A stretch of 64,000 bases of DNA from Tribonema minus (lineage: Eukaryota; Sar; Xanthophyceae; Tribonematales; Tribonemataceae): assembly GCA_017506865.1 (NCBI GenBank), contig JAFCMP010000055.1, positions 62,001-126,000 on the forward strand. Direction: 5' to 3'. Under the pieces are notes generated by a model. The model had not been told where the DNA came from, did not search any database, and saw nothing but the letters and a program-made list of their open reading frames with translations. Below, one piece after another: positions 57,301 to 63,922 of this stretch. Position 1 is the first letter of the stretch; the number at the start of each line of letters is the position of its first letter. The position numbers and the translations under genes were made by a program.

Positions 57301-57321
57301 TTTAGGGATGCCGTGCTGTGA
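33351..57321 (+). CDS. PT-repeat linker protein with unrecognised C-terminal domain (multi-exon)
   Basis: Pro-Thr exons on the plus strand are 33351-33566 (phase 1-1), 33935-34090, 34953-35072, 37145-37267, 38882-39004, 40902-41024, 42909-43031, 53960-54073 (all phase 0-0) and 55082-55172 (phase 0-1). The last exon, 56732-57321, joins in phase and ends in TGA. Acceptors read GCATTGCAG or similar and donors GAG/GTCAGT or GAG/GTCACT. Units read PTPTATPTTAKPTRKPTRTP and AKPTGQPTAEPTAEPT. Spliced from 33935 on they give 520 residues. The C-terminal exon (GAAFRTGTIEVMNSITLV..., about 196 residues) is probably a beta-rich secreted domain; I do not recognise it. PT linkers are usually O-glycosylated spacers of algal wall or surface proteins. 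The 33351 exon does not match its neighbour in phase, so it may be unused. Several copies may be dead duplicates, and the true isoform set is unknown. Confidence 0.55.
34550..36570. repeat. Diverged unit of the 2-kb PT repeat
   Basis: This opens with a sequence related to the start of the other units (near GAACATTGCAGTG) and carries the PT exon at 34953-35072 followed by the usual CTTGACAGCACTGTGCC tract. Its right half differs from the later units, and contains a 151-bp tandem duplication and about 1 kb of unmatched DNA. Confidence 0.5.
35811..36113. repeat. 151-bp tandem duplication
   Basis: The block starting GGGCGTATTTGGCAGCCAGG at 35811 recurs at 35962 with a handful of changes and one-base indels, through ...CTCATAAATAA. 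On the minus strand one frame reads LRIEQTYCMSHKYAVCTACY, but no gene can be assembled. Confidence 0.85.
36910..36938. repeat. (GGT)n microsatellite
   Basis: Roughly ten GGT triplets lie in a poorly conserved stretch between PT-repeat units. Related GTGGTGGT and GCTGCTGCTACTGCC words occur at the same relative place in the other units. Confidence 0.85.
38831..40330. repeat. Tandem segmental duplication, copy A (1.5 kb)
   Basis: This is nearly identical to 40851-42350 at a constant offset of 2020 bp with few mismatches, so the duplication is recent. The block contains a PT exon, its downstream intron and the CTACTGCCACTGCTGCTTCCGCC tract. The sequence between the copies (40331-40850) is a more diverged version of the start of each unit. 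Confidence 0.93.
40851..42350. repeat. Tandem segmental duplication, copy B (1.5 kb)
   Basis: This is the second copy of 38831-40330. A further, more diverged copy is split around insertions, with parts at about 42830-45372 and 52631-53480. All lie in the same orientation as the PT gene. Confidence 0.93.
43683..44438 (-). CDS. 251-aa protein of unknown type inside the TIR element
   Basis: The ATG at 44438 sits in a strong context (CTGCCATGGG) and the frame runs to TGA at 43685-43683. The N-terminus has four cysteines (C6, C13, C27, C30: FDC..DGC..QACGSC), a possible zinc site. It is followed by a long Lys/Arg/Gln-rich segment likely to be helical (NARYRQAQKTANQKRKANGK, SNARKKAKREAAYRLEAQ). 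The second half is more globular, with ELTDEEAQEAVATCVYTDSM, AEFIKASTTDELISGYFGF and LLNIKKIEYWAQQALDHLPL. I see no DDE/DDD transposase triad that I would defend, and no known family. It may be the element's transposase or DNA-binding protein, possibly an N-terminal fragment, or a captured gene. No intron is needed. Confidence 0.7.
   Translation of the reverse strand: MGKFDCMYVSDGCISGKIMKYKQQACGSCIKKDGRAPGDGNARYRQAQKTANQKRKANGKWKEDNDISNARKKAKREAAYRLEAQNHDLDRELTDEEAQEAVATCVYTDSMVAEFIKASTTDELISGYFGFTGCPSTDDEAIRFMWAHNSRPVVQPLNPATDPRASKTSGFLTEANARKLATWTRKPLYQTNNLLNIKKIEYWAQQALDHLPLGVKLWRVPGAGGGKDKRCDIGSVTSGLQIVLHTAQRHP
44709..44882. repeat. 90-bp tandem duplication inside the TIR element
   Basis: The unit beginning GGTATGAGACAGGCATATGT occurs at 44709 and again at 44799, ending ...CCACCTGTGGCAGTTCTGC. 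It lies between the right inverted repeat and the start of the encoded protein, so it is in the presumed promoter region. Confidence 0.9.
46517..48385 (-). CDS. Retrotransposon C-terminal part: CCHC knuckle and restriction-like endonuclease
   Basis: Directly after TAG (48388-48386) the same frame continues as LHAFDGFCAWTLERMLHLHG, clearly still coding. The first ATG is at 48343. After an Ala/Pro-rich linker comes CPWRCSDVSPTSTHAISC, a C-x3-C-x8-H-x3-C knuckle of the kind placed between reverse transcriptase and endonuclease in R2-like elements. Then come TTQKRCLQRILRQHHVSIV, GYRADTVID and KGIVLDTSV, spaced like a PD-(D/E)XK nuclease with AD in place of PD, and finally LAERVMAYTRG before the stop TAG at 46519-46517. 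The plus-strand remnant at 18 kb aligns with this part. The nuclease would nick the target site before reverse transcription. The absent Pro and the upstream stop leave function doubtful. Confidence 0.8.
   Translation of the reverse strand: MHAFDGFCAWTLERMLHLHGCATAAVMKSHLLAACTAGDNEEASSGSVLVLPRLGPPELTDIAVPLRASRLPERRGGLGMPLLGLLAPAAYTVQACTTLRPAIIHATVAAGALRLGADEHGAVTWFAQHSCATREDQGLPPIIEAVRRSTRALTADGGEKSRTAVAEQLPASLLRWAADTTAAASTLPTAVQAIYAATAVTETGTTEPAPHTHGIVPGAEAAAAAATVPGPQAAAAAASSTPAKTQTSAEESSCSGGQEDDDDDWEAYADEICRKVVPRRRRGHFTHGLQAGLSNVLRRQYEDCLVEDLEAASAGAVGKPTQATLIGDSRDTSRRRQQASARVLAQLRSQRASGAMAWMSVPPAANDRPGAAPMSSMAAATMILVAIFIDGWGIQGEVCPWRCSDVSPTSTHAISCPSQHIRGHNATHTTQKRCLQRILRQHHVSIVRNEDASVFKVPGYRADTVIDPGCLHFSSAYRNKGIVLDTSVRAPTASSYLTGKTNASNMDGYAAGVGEDAKVKHHTGTLTSSWAFVPFVQESYGRLGKQTSLFVKELAMHSALCSGGGKADVLRKAGLAKRQIHIELSISLARELAERVMAYTRGAQMLGCVAAPVSKLLGHSAD
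48386..50233 (-). CDS. Reverse transcriptase region with internal 120-codon duplication
   Basis: The frame continues from the upstream one after TGA, starting at an ATG (50233-50231). Reverse transcriptase motifs in order are KAGGLDGLRYEHLL (motif 1-like), RRPIACSSVWRRLLGSTAAR (motif 2), TIQLDCENAFNSVDR (motif A, catalytic Asp), CQQGDPLGPLYFAV (motif B), CAFLDDLNVL (motif C, FLDD in place of the usual FADD) and GGLRVRPDKSLAI (motif D). Motifs A and B occur twice because 360 bp (48933-49292 and 49293-49652) are duplicated in frame, so the catalytic core has two A/B sets and one C. This should abolish or alter activity. The frame ends at TAG (48388-48386), but coding continues beyond it. Best read as a recently damaged copy. 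Confidence 0.9.
   Translation of the reverse strand: MHNSETGTRPGVVDTPMEQVRGLVRDAQRHCLHGAGVATTAGPAGSGSPVFESGQAHDRSDRPEDAASAAGRRLEVKATDILSTLSAAGAGKAGGLDGLRYEHLLMAAGPGAPVKAATRPVGSASPGLAGDSESDVMEPAFAHHLAKVFTTLLVEPDLLPEQSQRLLRAAALSGIGQKRRPIACSSVWRRLLGSTAARSVKRKISGLLASMSQFGVGYRSGVEHVAARARVWHELYGTTIQLDCENAFNSVDRAAIVRGLMLLCPELLPHFESVYCGDTAPEMRVEVNGEARIICSHLGCQQGDPLGPLYFAVATAARSVKGKISGLLASMSQFGVGYRSGVEHVAARARVWHELYGTTIQLDCENAFNSVDRAAIVRGLMLFCPELLPHFESVYCGDTAPEMRVEVNGEARIICSHLGCQQGDPLGPLYFAVAAAFLLFYPDGVNATPGSMPAYGHSTAEPPAPHCAFLDDLNVLQAAYFDDAAAAGVAEVIRRLAAGGLRVRPDKSLAIAMRGTVFDEAARARLRALDIPFVDATMPESSQGFTSVGVPVGHPGYVHAAMSKHLVDAGTWRLSWQLAGMARHHLQAAQFILRRSLTKRMGFLARVVDTALSET
48933..49652 (-). repeat. 360-bp in-frame tandem duplication within the reverse transcriptase
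   Basis: Unit 48933-49292 is repeated as 49293-49652 with about two base differences (near 49087/49447 and 49270/49630). The unit is exactly 120 codons and carries motifs A and B. The near identity shows that it arose recently, or is an assembly artefact. The unit is short enough for a read to span it. Confidence 0.95.
50234..52495 (-). CDS. Retrotransposon N-terminal part with OTU-like cysteine protease
   Basis: The frame opens MSNLGNSNCLIHTALHGIGV at 52495. LGNSNCLIHTAL resembles the catalytic Cys segment of OTU proteases (usually D-G-N-C-hydrophobic). NVGHFELLV about 205 residues in fits the C-terminal catalytic His motif. Such proteases cleave ubiquitin-like chains in cellular proteins; in retroelements their role is unclear. 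The middle is low in complexity, rich in Ala, Pro, Thr and Lys (SSKKRPAATATGAQRRRRTA), with a few Cys/His pairs (LRCPLCTLALC, LPCHTCRRNG) that may bind nucleic acid. Then come LDQTNEADLLLLRFTTTANP and helical sequence leading into the reverse transcriptase. The frame ends at TGA (50236-50234), directly followed by ATG in the same frame. 754 codons including the stop. The protease call rests on motifs only. Confidence 0.75.
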   Translation of the reverse strand: MSNLGNSNCLIHTALHGIGVAVEHGLPAPALVIAMREALLDGMVAYVTQGAGKQGASMSSMRQLTAHAAAQPACTREQFDTYGTRARCLAIEYGTNETDSADSGHTLLLQRLQEEGVWGRPLGLSVWAIVAAVYAVSVTVWQAEPQATGSTQKSTGLVLAQLMGLPAVFAPATPAQPDCHLDVLWTPPGLYTNVGHFELLVAPAAAPPLPTTVTASATTQADSTHITAPSRTQPRTALQLPQQPEPLRCPLCTLALCQLGQKEDSKQRGKLSAASRMAPVVAHFNGGSCTRSMLNPEASTSHCQQNTAAAYAKGIRQQVDHDPSGDRAPSGSSTCNTGAHHAKRVQEMSTMYGCTAEDFLWAVRKLSACTGACGLVHMSASAGQRQCALTLPCHTCRRNGSAPTRARPAVPPGQSKGGGAGSDGAAAAAGAAAATPPKPPAVPASGAANSKSSKKRPAATATGAQRRRRTAAAAAPPGSAGSRTQSNSLRLQDSSPPHGTAVGWADMDLDPPDDTASPPPPTTTTSGKPSKPQARASLAWDLSTPSVVHALDQTNEADLLLLRFTTTANPFRTQLQCTQWARLVEHATRLLADATDSAREAARVRLHHGAGAFAHQVSQTLVQRGYRLLHLLAAMAFGRQPEGTGMPPAARLAALLSGDFAELLRKTLSAAAALRAPKPNNAATASAQTNFDADWTEADSRQQTACAALSGKRRGAGLAAARLEAREACAPADEVTAQVLAAKHRVLCCNRRY
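52631..53680. repeat. Right half of the interrupted 2-kb PT unit
   Basis: This resumes the host repeat after the insertion. CATGCAGTGACTTGAT, TGCCTGTAGCGGGCATTGCA (53046) and GATGTGGCAGTGCTGAAGCT (53294) match 39455, 39903 and 40149 with moderate divergence. No gene is recognised on either strand. Confidence 0.8.
54074..55081. other. Intron DNA between PT exons
   Basis: The first 250 bp match the tract that follows the other PT exons. The remainder is unique and has only short open frames on both strands. A minus-strand stretch at 54400-54589 (TTTEQEIAKGNMPICTDYG) resembles TTEQCIAKGWACLFKRAVG at 37.7 kb and is part of the repeated unit. Confidence 0.5.
55173..56731. other. Last intron of the PT gene
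   Basis: A 1.56-kb phase-1 intron, TTAG/gtgagc ... aaacag/GT. It contains a 44-bp direct repeat (AATACTTCTACTGCTTGGCT at 55848 and 55892) and no recognised gene. Minus-strand frames at 56177-56539 are not supported. Confidence 0.6.
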
Positions 57322-58674
57322 ATACGAATTACAGGCAGGCGGCAAGCACTCATTATGGCGTGTGGCCTCTTTGATATCCTCCTGGGCCAGTGGTCCAGTA
57401 CGCATTTTTCAAAAAGCAGCACTGGCGGTACAGTACCTCTTCCTTCTTTGTTGCAGTACTGTTTGAGACAGTGTGGTTCACAGTGAGTGATCAGGCTCTT
57501 TCAGTCAAACACTGATGCAGTGTTATCACACAGCAGTACAGCAGGTTTTCTTGCACATCCCATTTGTGTTGGGGCTGCGTCGGGGCGTAAAATTTGTGAT
57601 CGAGTAACGATGGTTGCAATGGTCCACTATACAAATTTGAAATATCAGTTTTCTTTCAGCTGCTACATGCCCATTGCTGCTGTGTTTCGTTCCAGCTCTG
57701 TTGTGATCGTGACACCTGTGCATACGCAGCCTCATGGCCATGCTTGCAATCAAGAAATTCAGATGGCGTGCCATCGGCTAGCGTTACGGTAGCCGTGCGG
57801 CAACAAGGTCTTGAGTATGCTGGAGGATAGCCCGCTCGGGGGCCGACAAGTGCGTCGAGCGACGTGGACCAAGATTTCCGATTGCTCAAGCCTCACCCCT
57901 CAGCTACTTTTTGACTTGCGTGCAACCACATCGACAAGCGCTGAGGACTCGGTCAAAGTGAAGTGCACATCAGGCCACCAGATATGGCAATGAGGCAAAC
58001 AGCCACACCCAGCTGCGGCGGCAAACACTGGAGCTCATGCAGTTGAGTCATGCGCTTTGGAAACAACGTTGATGGCGGGTCTGTCAGTACGTCTATCAGT
58101 CTGTTCCGTTGGTTGTGGTCGCTGAAGTAAGCTGTTGCACGGAATCATTTGATGAGGCATTTGCTATGCTGAACGTAGTACCCTGAGTCATGGCAGACTA
58201 CATGTGCGGGTGCGCAGCGCATGATTTGGGTACAAGTCAAGCATCACTGCTTTCTGCACATGCTGCAGCTGCACTGCAAGGGTTTGAAAAAGGGCTAGGG
58301 GTAGGGTTAGGGGCAGGGTCCGGCATACTTTTAGTAGTTGCTTTGTCGCTGCTTGCGTTTTAAGTGCTGTGCTTTCAAGCTTCTCTGTATCAACTAATGC
58401 CACTGCGTCGGGTTGTCTTGGTGCACACAGCGTCAAGCCTAGCCCTTGTCCACTCGTGAGAACTTTTGATTTGCAGGTTTGTAGGGCAAGGATTTGGCGT
58501 TGGTGCTGTGATACCCAAGTTGGGGTACGGTTGGATTACGGATCTTGGAACGCGTCAAGCTCCAACTTTGGCCATGTGATACGGCTTGAGGGTAGATTGG
58601 AGCCATGTACAGGAGGCAGTTACACCAGTTACACAGTGTGAAGCCTTGGTGTGTGATTGGAGCTTAGCCTAGCC
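57322..58674. other. No gene recognised; 3' flank of the PT gene
   Basis: The left part should hold the 3' untranslated region of the PT gene. Near 58290 there is a short run of GGGTTAGGGGC-like words, too short and irregular to be telomeric. No coding signature was found on either strand. Confidence 0.4.
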
Positions 58675-59460
58675 AATGAGGGCAGCTAGCTTGGGTTGCA
58701 TGCCACATGTCAGAAACATGCAAGCTCCTGTGCACAGCTTCACTTCCTCTTACTCCTCCCCAGCCATCAGCTACTGGTAGCCAGGGGAGTCCATCGCGGT
58801 GTAGTGCTGGCTGTTCCAGGCCCCGGCTTGGGCTTGAAGCCAACTACCTCGACGCCCGACAAGCAGACTTCGGGTGAGCGCCTTGCGTCTCCATTCACGT
58901 CAATCACATCACATGTTCTCTCTGGAGCTTCAAGTTGATTGCCTGTTTTGCTAGTCCAGCTAGCAATTGTCAGTGTGCGTTCATGACATGCAGCGTAACA
59001 TTATAGCTTGCTTCATACACGCAGCTGCTCAGTGTAAGTGCTCATGTGCTGTATGTGTATTTGCGTACCTTCCGATGAGCGTGCGTTAACCAGTTGCCAC
59101 GTGGCGCACGCTTCCGCACGCATGCACTCAGTCTTGACACTTTGACTCAGGGCATGGGGCATGACAAGCGTCACGCGCATTCATTCTTTCAGCCTCAATG
59201 TACATTCGGGTTATCGAAGGCAATCATGTTGAGCACAGTAGGAGCCGCTGTTTCCAGACTTGCAATCATAGGTGCCAGCAGCCGCTATCCCGCCTTTGCA
59301 TGTGCAACGGGCACTTTGGTATCCTGCGCTGAACTGCGCGCTGCGCTGCGTTAAAGTGTCTTTCCTCTCTCACTGAGGGGCAAGTGGTCACTCCATGTGC
59401 AGCGATGGCAAACATTGCTGCTGCGCTGGCATCCCTACAACTTGACGAAAGCTCCAACAT
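58675..59460. repeat. Dispersed repeat, copy 2 (about 0.8 kb)
   Basis: This is homologous to 9169-10010 in the same orientation, some 49 kb away, with small indels. DVNGDARRSPEVCLSG on the minus strand of this copy matches DVNGDTRRSPEVCLSG in the other. No terminal structure or target duplication was identified, so the class is unknown. Confidence 0.8.
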
Positions 59461-60278
59461 TGTCACTGAAGTGCATCGTATGCGACGCATCACATGCAGA
59501 CACGTTGATGGTGCATCATTGTTGCCAACAACACACACCGGTGTAAGCGTGGCTTGAGAGCTGTCATTGCTGGATGCATGGGTCTTCAGACTCTTCGCAA
59601 CACCATAGCAATGACACATGCTGACATACTAAACATGCAATGCAGCTCGAGATGCCATACGACAAGCACACATTGGCACAAAATTGTAGCGCAGTGCTCC
59701 AGACATTGCTGTGCTGTATTGTACTTTTATTATATTCCACTTGTGGCTGTGGAAATGCCATGTTGTAGGTGTGTCGCCTTGTTCTCACTCTTGGATGTAG
59801 CATGCAAAGCTTGTGTCGTTTATATAATGCTGTCATCACTGTGCCTCCTCCCTTCTTCTGCAGATCGAGTGCAAAGCATGCTGCTGAGCAGTGCAGTGCA
59901 TGCACTCACAGAAGTGATTTATCATTGCTCTGCCCTTGCCTGGCTGAAAGAGACATGCATGTACTCCTTGCGCACCTTCAAGCATGTTCACTCCATGGCC
60001 GATTCTGATTGCAGCCTACATCAATAACCCGTTCCTTCAGGGCGTACAAACGTTACCCACCTTACACATGCAAGAATGTGGGACAGTCGCCTGTGAGCAC
60101 ATGTGTGTGCAGGCTGCACTGCTTGTCACATGGTAGTCATAGTCATATGTGAAGCTGCTTTTCACCCTGACCCCCGCCCCCGCTTCTGCTCCCACCTCCC
60201 CCCATCCCGCATTGATGGCCTCCTGGTCGCTCGCTGTGACTTCCGTACTGCAAGCCACTCGCACGCTGCGGCTGGTGT
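59461..60278. other. No gene recognised
   Basis: Open frames of 79-157 codons occur on the plus strand (59554-60027) without any recognisable motif or codon regularity. The right end should contain the 3' flank of the metallothionein-like exon. Confidence 0.4.
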
Positions 60279-60524
60279 TCACGACGACCCCACCGCTGCG
60301 GCGGGGGTCGCGCTCGGCGTGCACTTGCACTCCGTCGCGCAAGGGCACCCCGGCTGCGTGGCCGCCGTCTTGGGGCAGGTGCACGCGGGCTCGCAGCGGC
60401 ACTTGCTGGACGTCGAGGTGCACTTGCACTCGCTGGCGCACGCGCACCCCGCAGCGGGGGTCTCCTGCTTGCTCTTGACGCCCTGCGGGCAGGTGCACTC
60501 GGGCTGGCAGCGGCACTGCTCCTT
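60279..60524 (-). CDS. Metallothionein-like protein, C-terminal exon
   Basis: The minus-strand exon runs from AAGGAGCAGTGC (after the acceptor AACTGCGCAG) to TGA at 60281-60279, 81 codons plus stop. It holds 16 cysteines in four blocks of identical spacing C-x-C-x3-C-x-C: CRCQPECTC, CACASECKC, CRCEPACTC and CPCATECKC, at exon residues 4-12, 27-35, 42-50 and 60-68. Linkers of 6-14 residues lack cysteine, and there are no aromatic residues or histidines. This is the composition of metallothioneins, small cytosolic proteins that bind Cd, Cu or Zn through thiolates. The first exon with the start codon was not found. The frame stays open upstream through a poly-C tract to an ATG at about 60590, but that stretch looks like intron. 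A Cys-rich secreted protein is a less likely alternative. Confidence 0.65.
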   Translation of the reverse strand, partial: KEQCRCQPECTCPQGVKSKQETPAAGCACASECKCTSTSSKCRCEPACTCPKTAATQPGCPCATECKCTPSATPAAAVGSS

Positions 60525-60544
60525 CTGCGCAGTTGGCGGTAAAG

Positions 60545-60561
60545 GGGGGGGGGGGGGGGGG
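60545..60561. repeat. Poly-G tract next to an acceptor
   Basis: About 17 G on the plus strand, that is C on the sense strand of the metallothionein-like gene. It lies 20 bases upstream of the acceptor at 60525-60526, in the place of a polypyrimidine tract. Confidence 0.85.
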
Positions 60562-62940
60562 TGAGCATGCGTGTAGGAATATTCTTGCATGGACAGAACC
60601 TTAGTGGGGAAAGCAGGTGGTAGGTGTCAGTCCTAATGTGTGTCGCATGAGATGGGAATGAGGCAACGCGTAGCAAGCAAGTGCTGATGAACGGCTTCAA
60701 GTTGTCTGATCTATGGCGTGCTGGCAATTCATGGCGCAAAAGAGCGCAGCAACCTCCGTCGATAATTGTTGTTAACCCTAGGGCTGCTGTAACTATCAAG
60801 TGTTCTCATCATCTGCTTGTTTGTACTATGACTCATGACGTGTGCATGTATGTCTTACAAAAGCAACGCATTCATCGATAACAGCACTTATGCATGGTTG
60901 TTAAGCATGGCTTTGCACAAGCTCTACGACTGTAGTACGACAAAATCAATTCATGAAAGCGCAATATATTTGAAGCCAATCTATTCGAAGCTGCTTGGCA
61001 TCAAATCCTTCGCAGCTATGTACATTAAGAGTACTTATATCGAGACTGCTCCACAGGGCACATCGTGCTCAAACACTGCTGTCAGAACACACTGCCAGCA
61101 ACGCTGTAGCTTGGTCTGAAAACGCCGATCCAGGCTAAGCGCAGGACACTACGGTACAACTGAAGCAAAGCTGCGGGCGAAAGTTTGCTGCCTGGCGGCA
61201 TCTGCACGACATGAAGACAGAGACACTTACCGAACTCATGCTTTGTTTTTGCTGGAGTCTCGATGCTGTTATCCGGGCGGGTTGTGAGGTGTGCGTATAC
61301 TATCGCTCTCAGAGGTCACGACATTGTGACTCTCCCACTTCAAGTTCGGTTGAAGCTGTGTGAGCTGTTGTGTGCAGAGTGTAGTAGGCTTCTCTCTCTT
61401 TGTCTGCACATCAGTCGCACCATGAAGGCCTCGGCATACGCTGGCCACGGCGACATCCCGCTGCCGCCGTGGACAAGCGTGAGCAGCTTCATGCCGCGGC
61501 AACCCCGCGCATGCCATGCCGCACATGCCTCAAGTCTGGTAACTGCCGCAGTTCCTGCGTCACCATGGCTGGTATGCAGGTGGTGCGCATCGCAGCACTC
61601 ATATGCGCTGCCAGCAGCAAACGGTGGCACAGCATGGCATCGACATCGCATCGCATCGAGCGCCGCGCTCATGCGCGACGGCAATTCCACTGGCTGGCTC
61701 AGGCGGCGCCCGTCGTTGCAGCTGCCAAGCATGCTGGCGCGCCTCATCATTCAAGGTCTAAGAAGCGCTTGTGTGGCCAACTCATGTCCAGCTGCAATGC
61801 CACGTGTTATCTGCATTGGTTCCACTGACCTGATGTTATTATGCTAGGGCTACTGTATCTGGGTGCTGCACATTGAAGTCATCACCTTCTCACGAATGTA
61901 TGTTGTTTCACGACGTTGCGCACATAGGAGCTGCATGCTCCACCTTCTGACGAGTCAGTGCAGACATGCAACTCTCCGCTCACAGCTCATGGAATTAGCT
62001 GGCTGTTTTTTGCTGGTGATGCAGTACTACTAGTAGTAGTCCCTGTCAGGGCAGCATAACAACAGATTGAACAGGGTCTGGAGCATCGTAAATAGACATG
62101 AACAGACAAGAGTTTCCGCAACCGACAAACACAATGCGGCGATGCCAGCAAGGACACAGCATGAAATGACACGTATACAAGCAGATGCATCGATGCAGGC
62201 AAGGCACTGTATATTGATGCCTGGTGGTGCTGCAGTGCAGCACCTGCTGTGCCACCAGCTCACTGTGCCATGAGAACCGCGTACCTGAAACAAATACATA
62301 TATAGACAACATCATCTGGTGCGGCCAGACTCTCTACAGTTTTGGGTCAAACCTCCGAGGTTGTTGATGTCAGGGCTTCACGGGAGGCGCATATGTGTTG
62401 CCATGCACATCATATAGCACGTGCAAGTGATGTACACATCAGCGATGGTGTTCATACAAGTACACAAAATCCCGTCTGCTGAAGCAGAAACACAGTGTAT
62501 GTGGTACACTGGCAAGGCATGCGGCTCGCATGGCCCGCCATCATGCACCATACGTGGCCTCAAGTTTTTCGCTCTAGTATATCATGATTTCTGGTCGGAA
62601 CACCAGCTGCCGTACAATGCTGTGCATGTGTTGTGTGCTGCAGAACCACTTCAATGGACTATACATACAACCATCCATACATGCGTGCTGCTGTGAACAT
62701 ACAAGGTTTCAACCTCCTCTCACATGCACCTGGGACATCTCTCATCACGTAGTATGGCGTGCGCTACGGCGTGCACCGTCTGATCTAGTCTGACACAAAT
62801 CGGTCGATCACGCTCTCTGCACTCCTCCCACTTTGCTGCGCCCAGCTGTTGTCGCAACAACGCGTCGCAGCGACAACACCCCGGCGCGTACCTTGATTGA
62901 TGCGAGGCTCATCCCCTCGCTGGCGGTTCTGCGGCAGCGC
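60562..62940. other. No gene recognised
   Basis: This should contain the 5' exon and promoter of the metallothionein-like gene, which I could not identify. Overlapping long frames on both strands at 61263-61847 reflect a GC-rich block and show no family signature. The rest has only short frames. Confidence 0.4.
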
Positions 62941-63922
62941 TCAGCTGCTCACCGTTTTCCACTGCCCCTTGTGCTCGGGCCAGTCCGAGGCCTGGCACTG
63001 CTTGGAGCAGTACAGGGCGTGCTTGCAGCGGGCGCACACCTGCACATCGCTCAGTCTCAGGCATCCCCGACACGTGCCAGCCGCCATGGTTACATAGGCA
63101 TTCTTGATGCAGGTCATGCTGACCGAGATGGCGCTGCCTGCGCGCAGCTGCGCGAGCATTTTGTCTGCTGCAGCCTCCGACTTGGGCACCCAGAAGCGCA
63201 GCTTGCCGTCGCCTATTGCCGTGCTGGAGACGCACGCCTGCCCCCAATGCGCAAGGCCTGCCACCGCACTGGACTCTTTCCCTGCGCCAGGAGGGTGAGG
63301 GCCTCCGCGTCCGAGCTGCAGCGCGTGTCCTTGACGCAGTACGGCCGCGACGTGACCCAGTTTGGCTGCTCCGCGGCGGCCTGCACGCGTGCAGGGTCGC
63401 CGATGTCGCCCAGCGTGCAGCATGCCAGCGGCGATGACGACCGCGCCGCAACCTGGTGGTAAGGGGCACCACGATAAGGTCATCCTTGGCAGTGCACCTT
63501 GCGCGCGCCCGCAGGCGCGCTACAAAGGATGGCAGCGCCAGAAGCGCCGGAGCAGGGGGCTCGTTAGCGTTGCTGGTCACTTGCAGCAGCTCCGGCGGGA
63601 CCAGTCTGAAACATGGCTCAGGTGCCTGCAGAGCATTAGCGTACGCATCGCGGAACTCGCTCCACTTCCTAGGCTCGTCGACGACTCTTCTGGCGGCCAT
63701 GCTGTCCTGGATGACCTTGTGCCTCGATGGCAGCGTTGCCTTGCTGCACATGAATACCGCGAGTTGCAGTGAACCCGCGTCATCCAATGCAATGGTATCA
63801 GGTGGCGGTGTTCCACCAGTGACGTCCTGAAAGTATTTGACTGGACGCAGTTGTGCGATGGGAACAGGCTCCGGCGAGCCGACGCCAGGCAGCTCCCGTG
63901 ATCCTGCTGGCATGGTCTCCAT
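62941..63922 (-). CDS. MYND zinc-finger protein with two frame changes
   Basis: The ATG at 63922 opens METMPAGSRELPGVGSPEPV and a frame through QLAVFMCSKATLPSRHKVIQ and PRKWSEFRDAYANAL. Near 63452 protein-like sequence moves to another frame (SSSPLACCTLGDIGDPARVQ, TSRPYCVKDTRCSSDAEALT). Near 63225 it moves to the third frame (DGKLRFWVPKSEAAADKMLA), ending in a MYND finger and TGA (62943-62941). The finger reads C-R-G-C, C-A-R-C, YCSKQCQASDWPEHKGQW. It has seven of eight usual zinc ligands, and the last Cys is Trp. MYND fingers recruit partner proteins. At both changes the sequence ends like an acceptor (CTTACCACCAG, GCGTCTCCAG). Very short introns of about 78 and 43 bp would restore the frame; single-base deletions would too. 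A donor-like GTGAGC 10 bases past the finger suggests another exon could follow. Confidence 0.6.

Noticed and set aside
58285..58325. Telomere-like GGGTTAGGG words (also CCCTAA-like near 10150 and 46085)
   Set aside because: Each has only one or two imperfect repeats, with no array.
60143..60799. 218-codon minus-strand frame over the metallothionein-like exon
   Set aside because: It is out of frame with the four regular Cys blocks and consists of Arg/Ser/Ala-rich low-complexity sequence.
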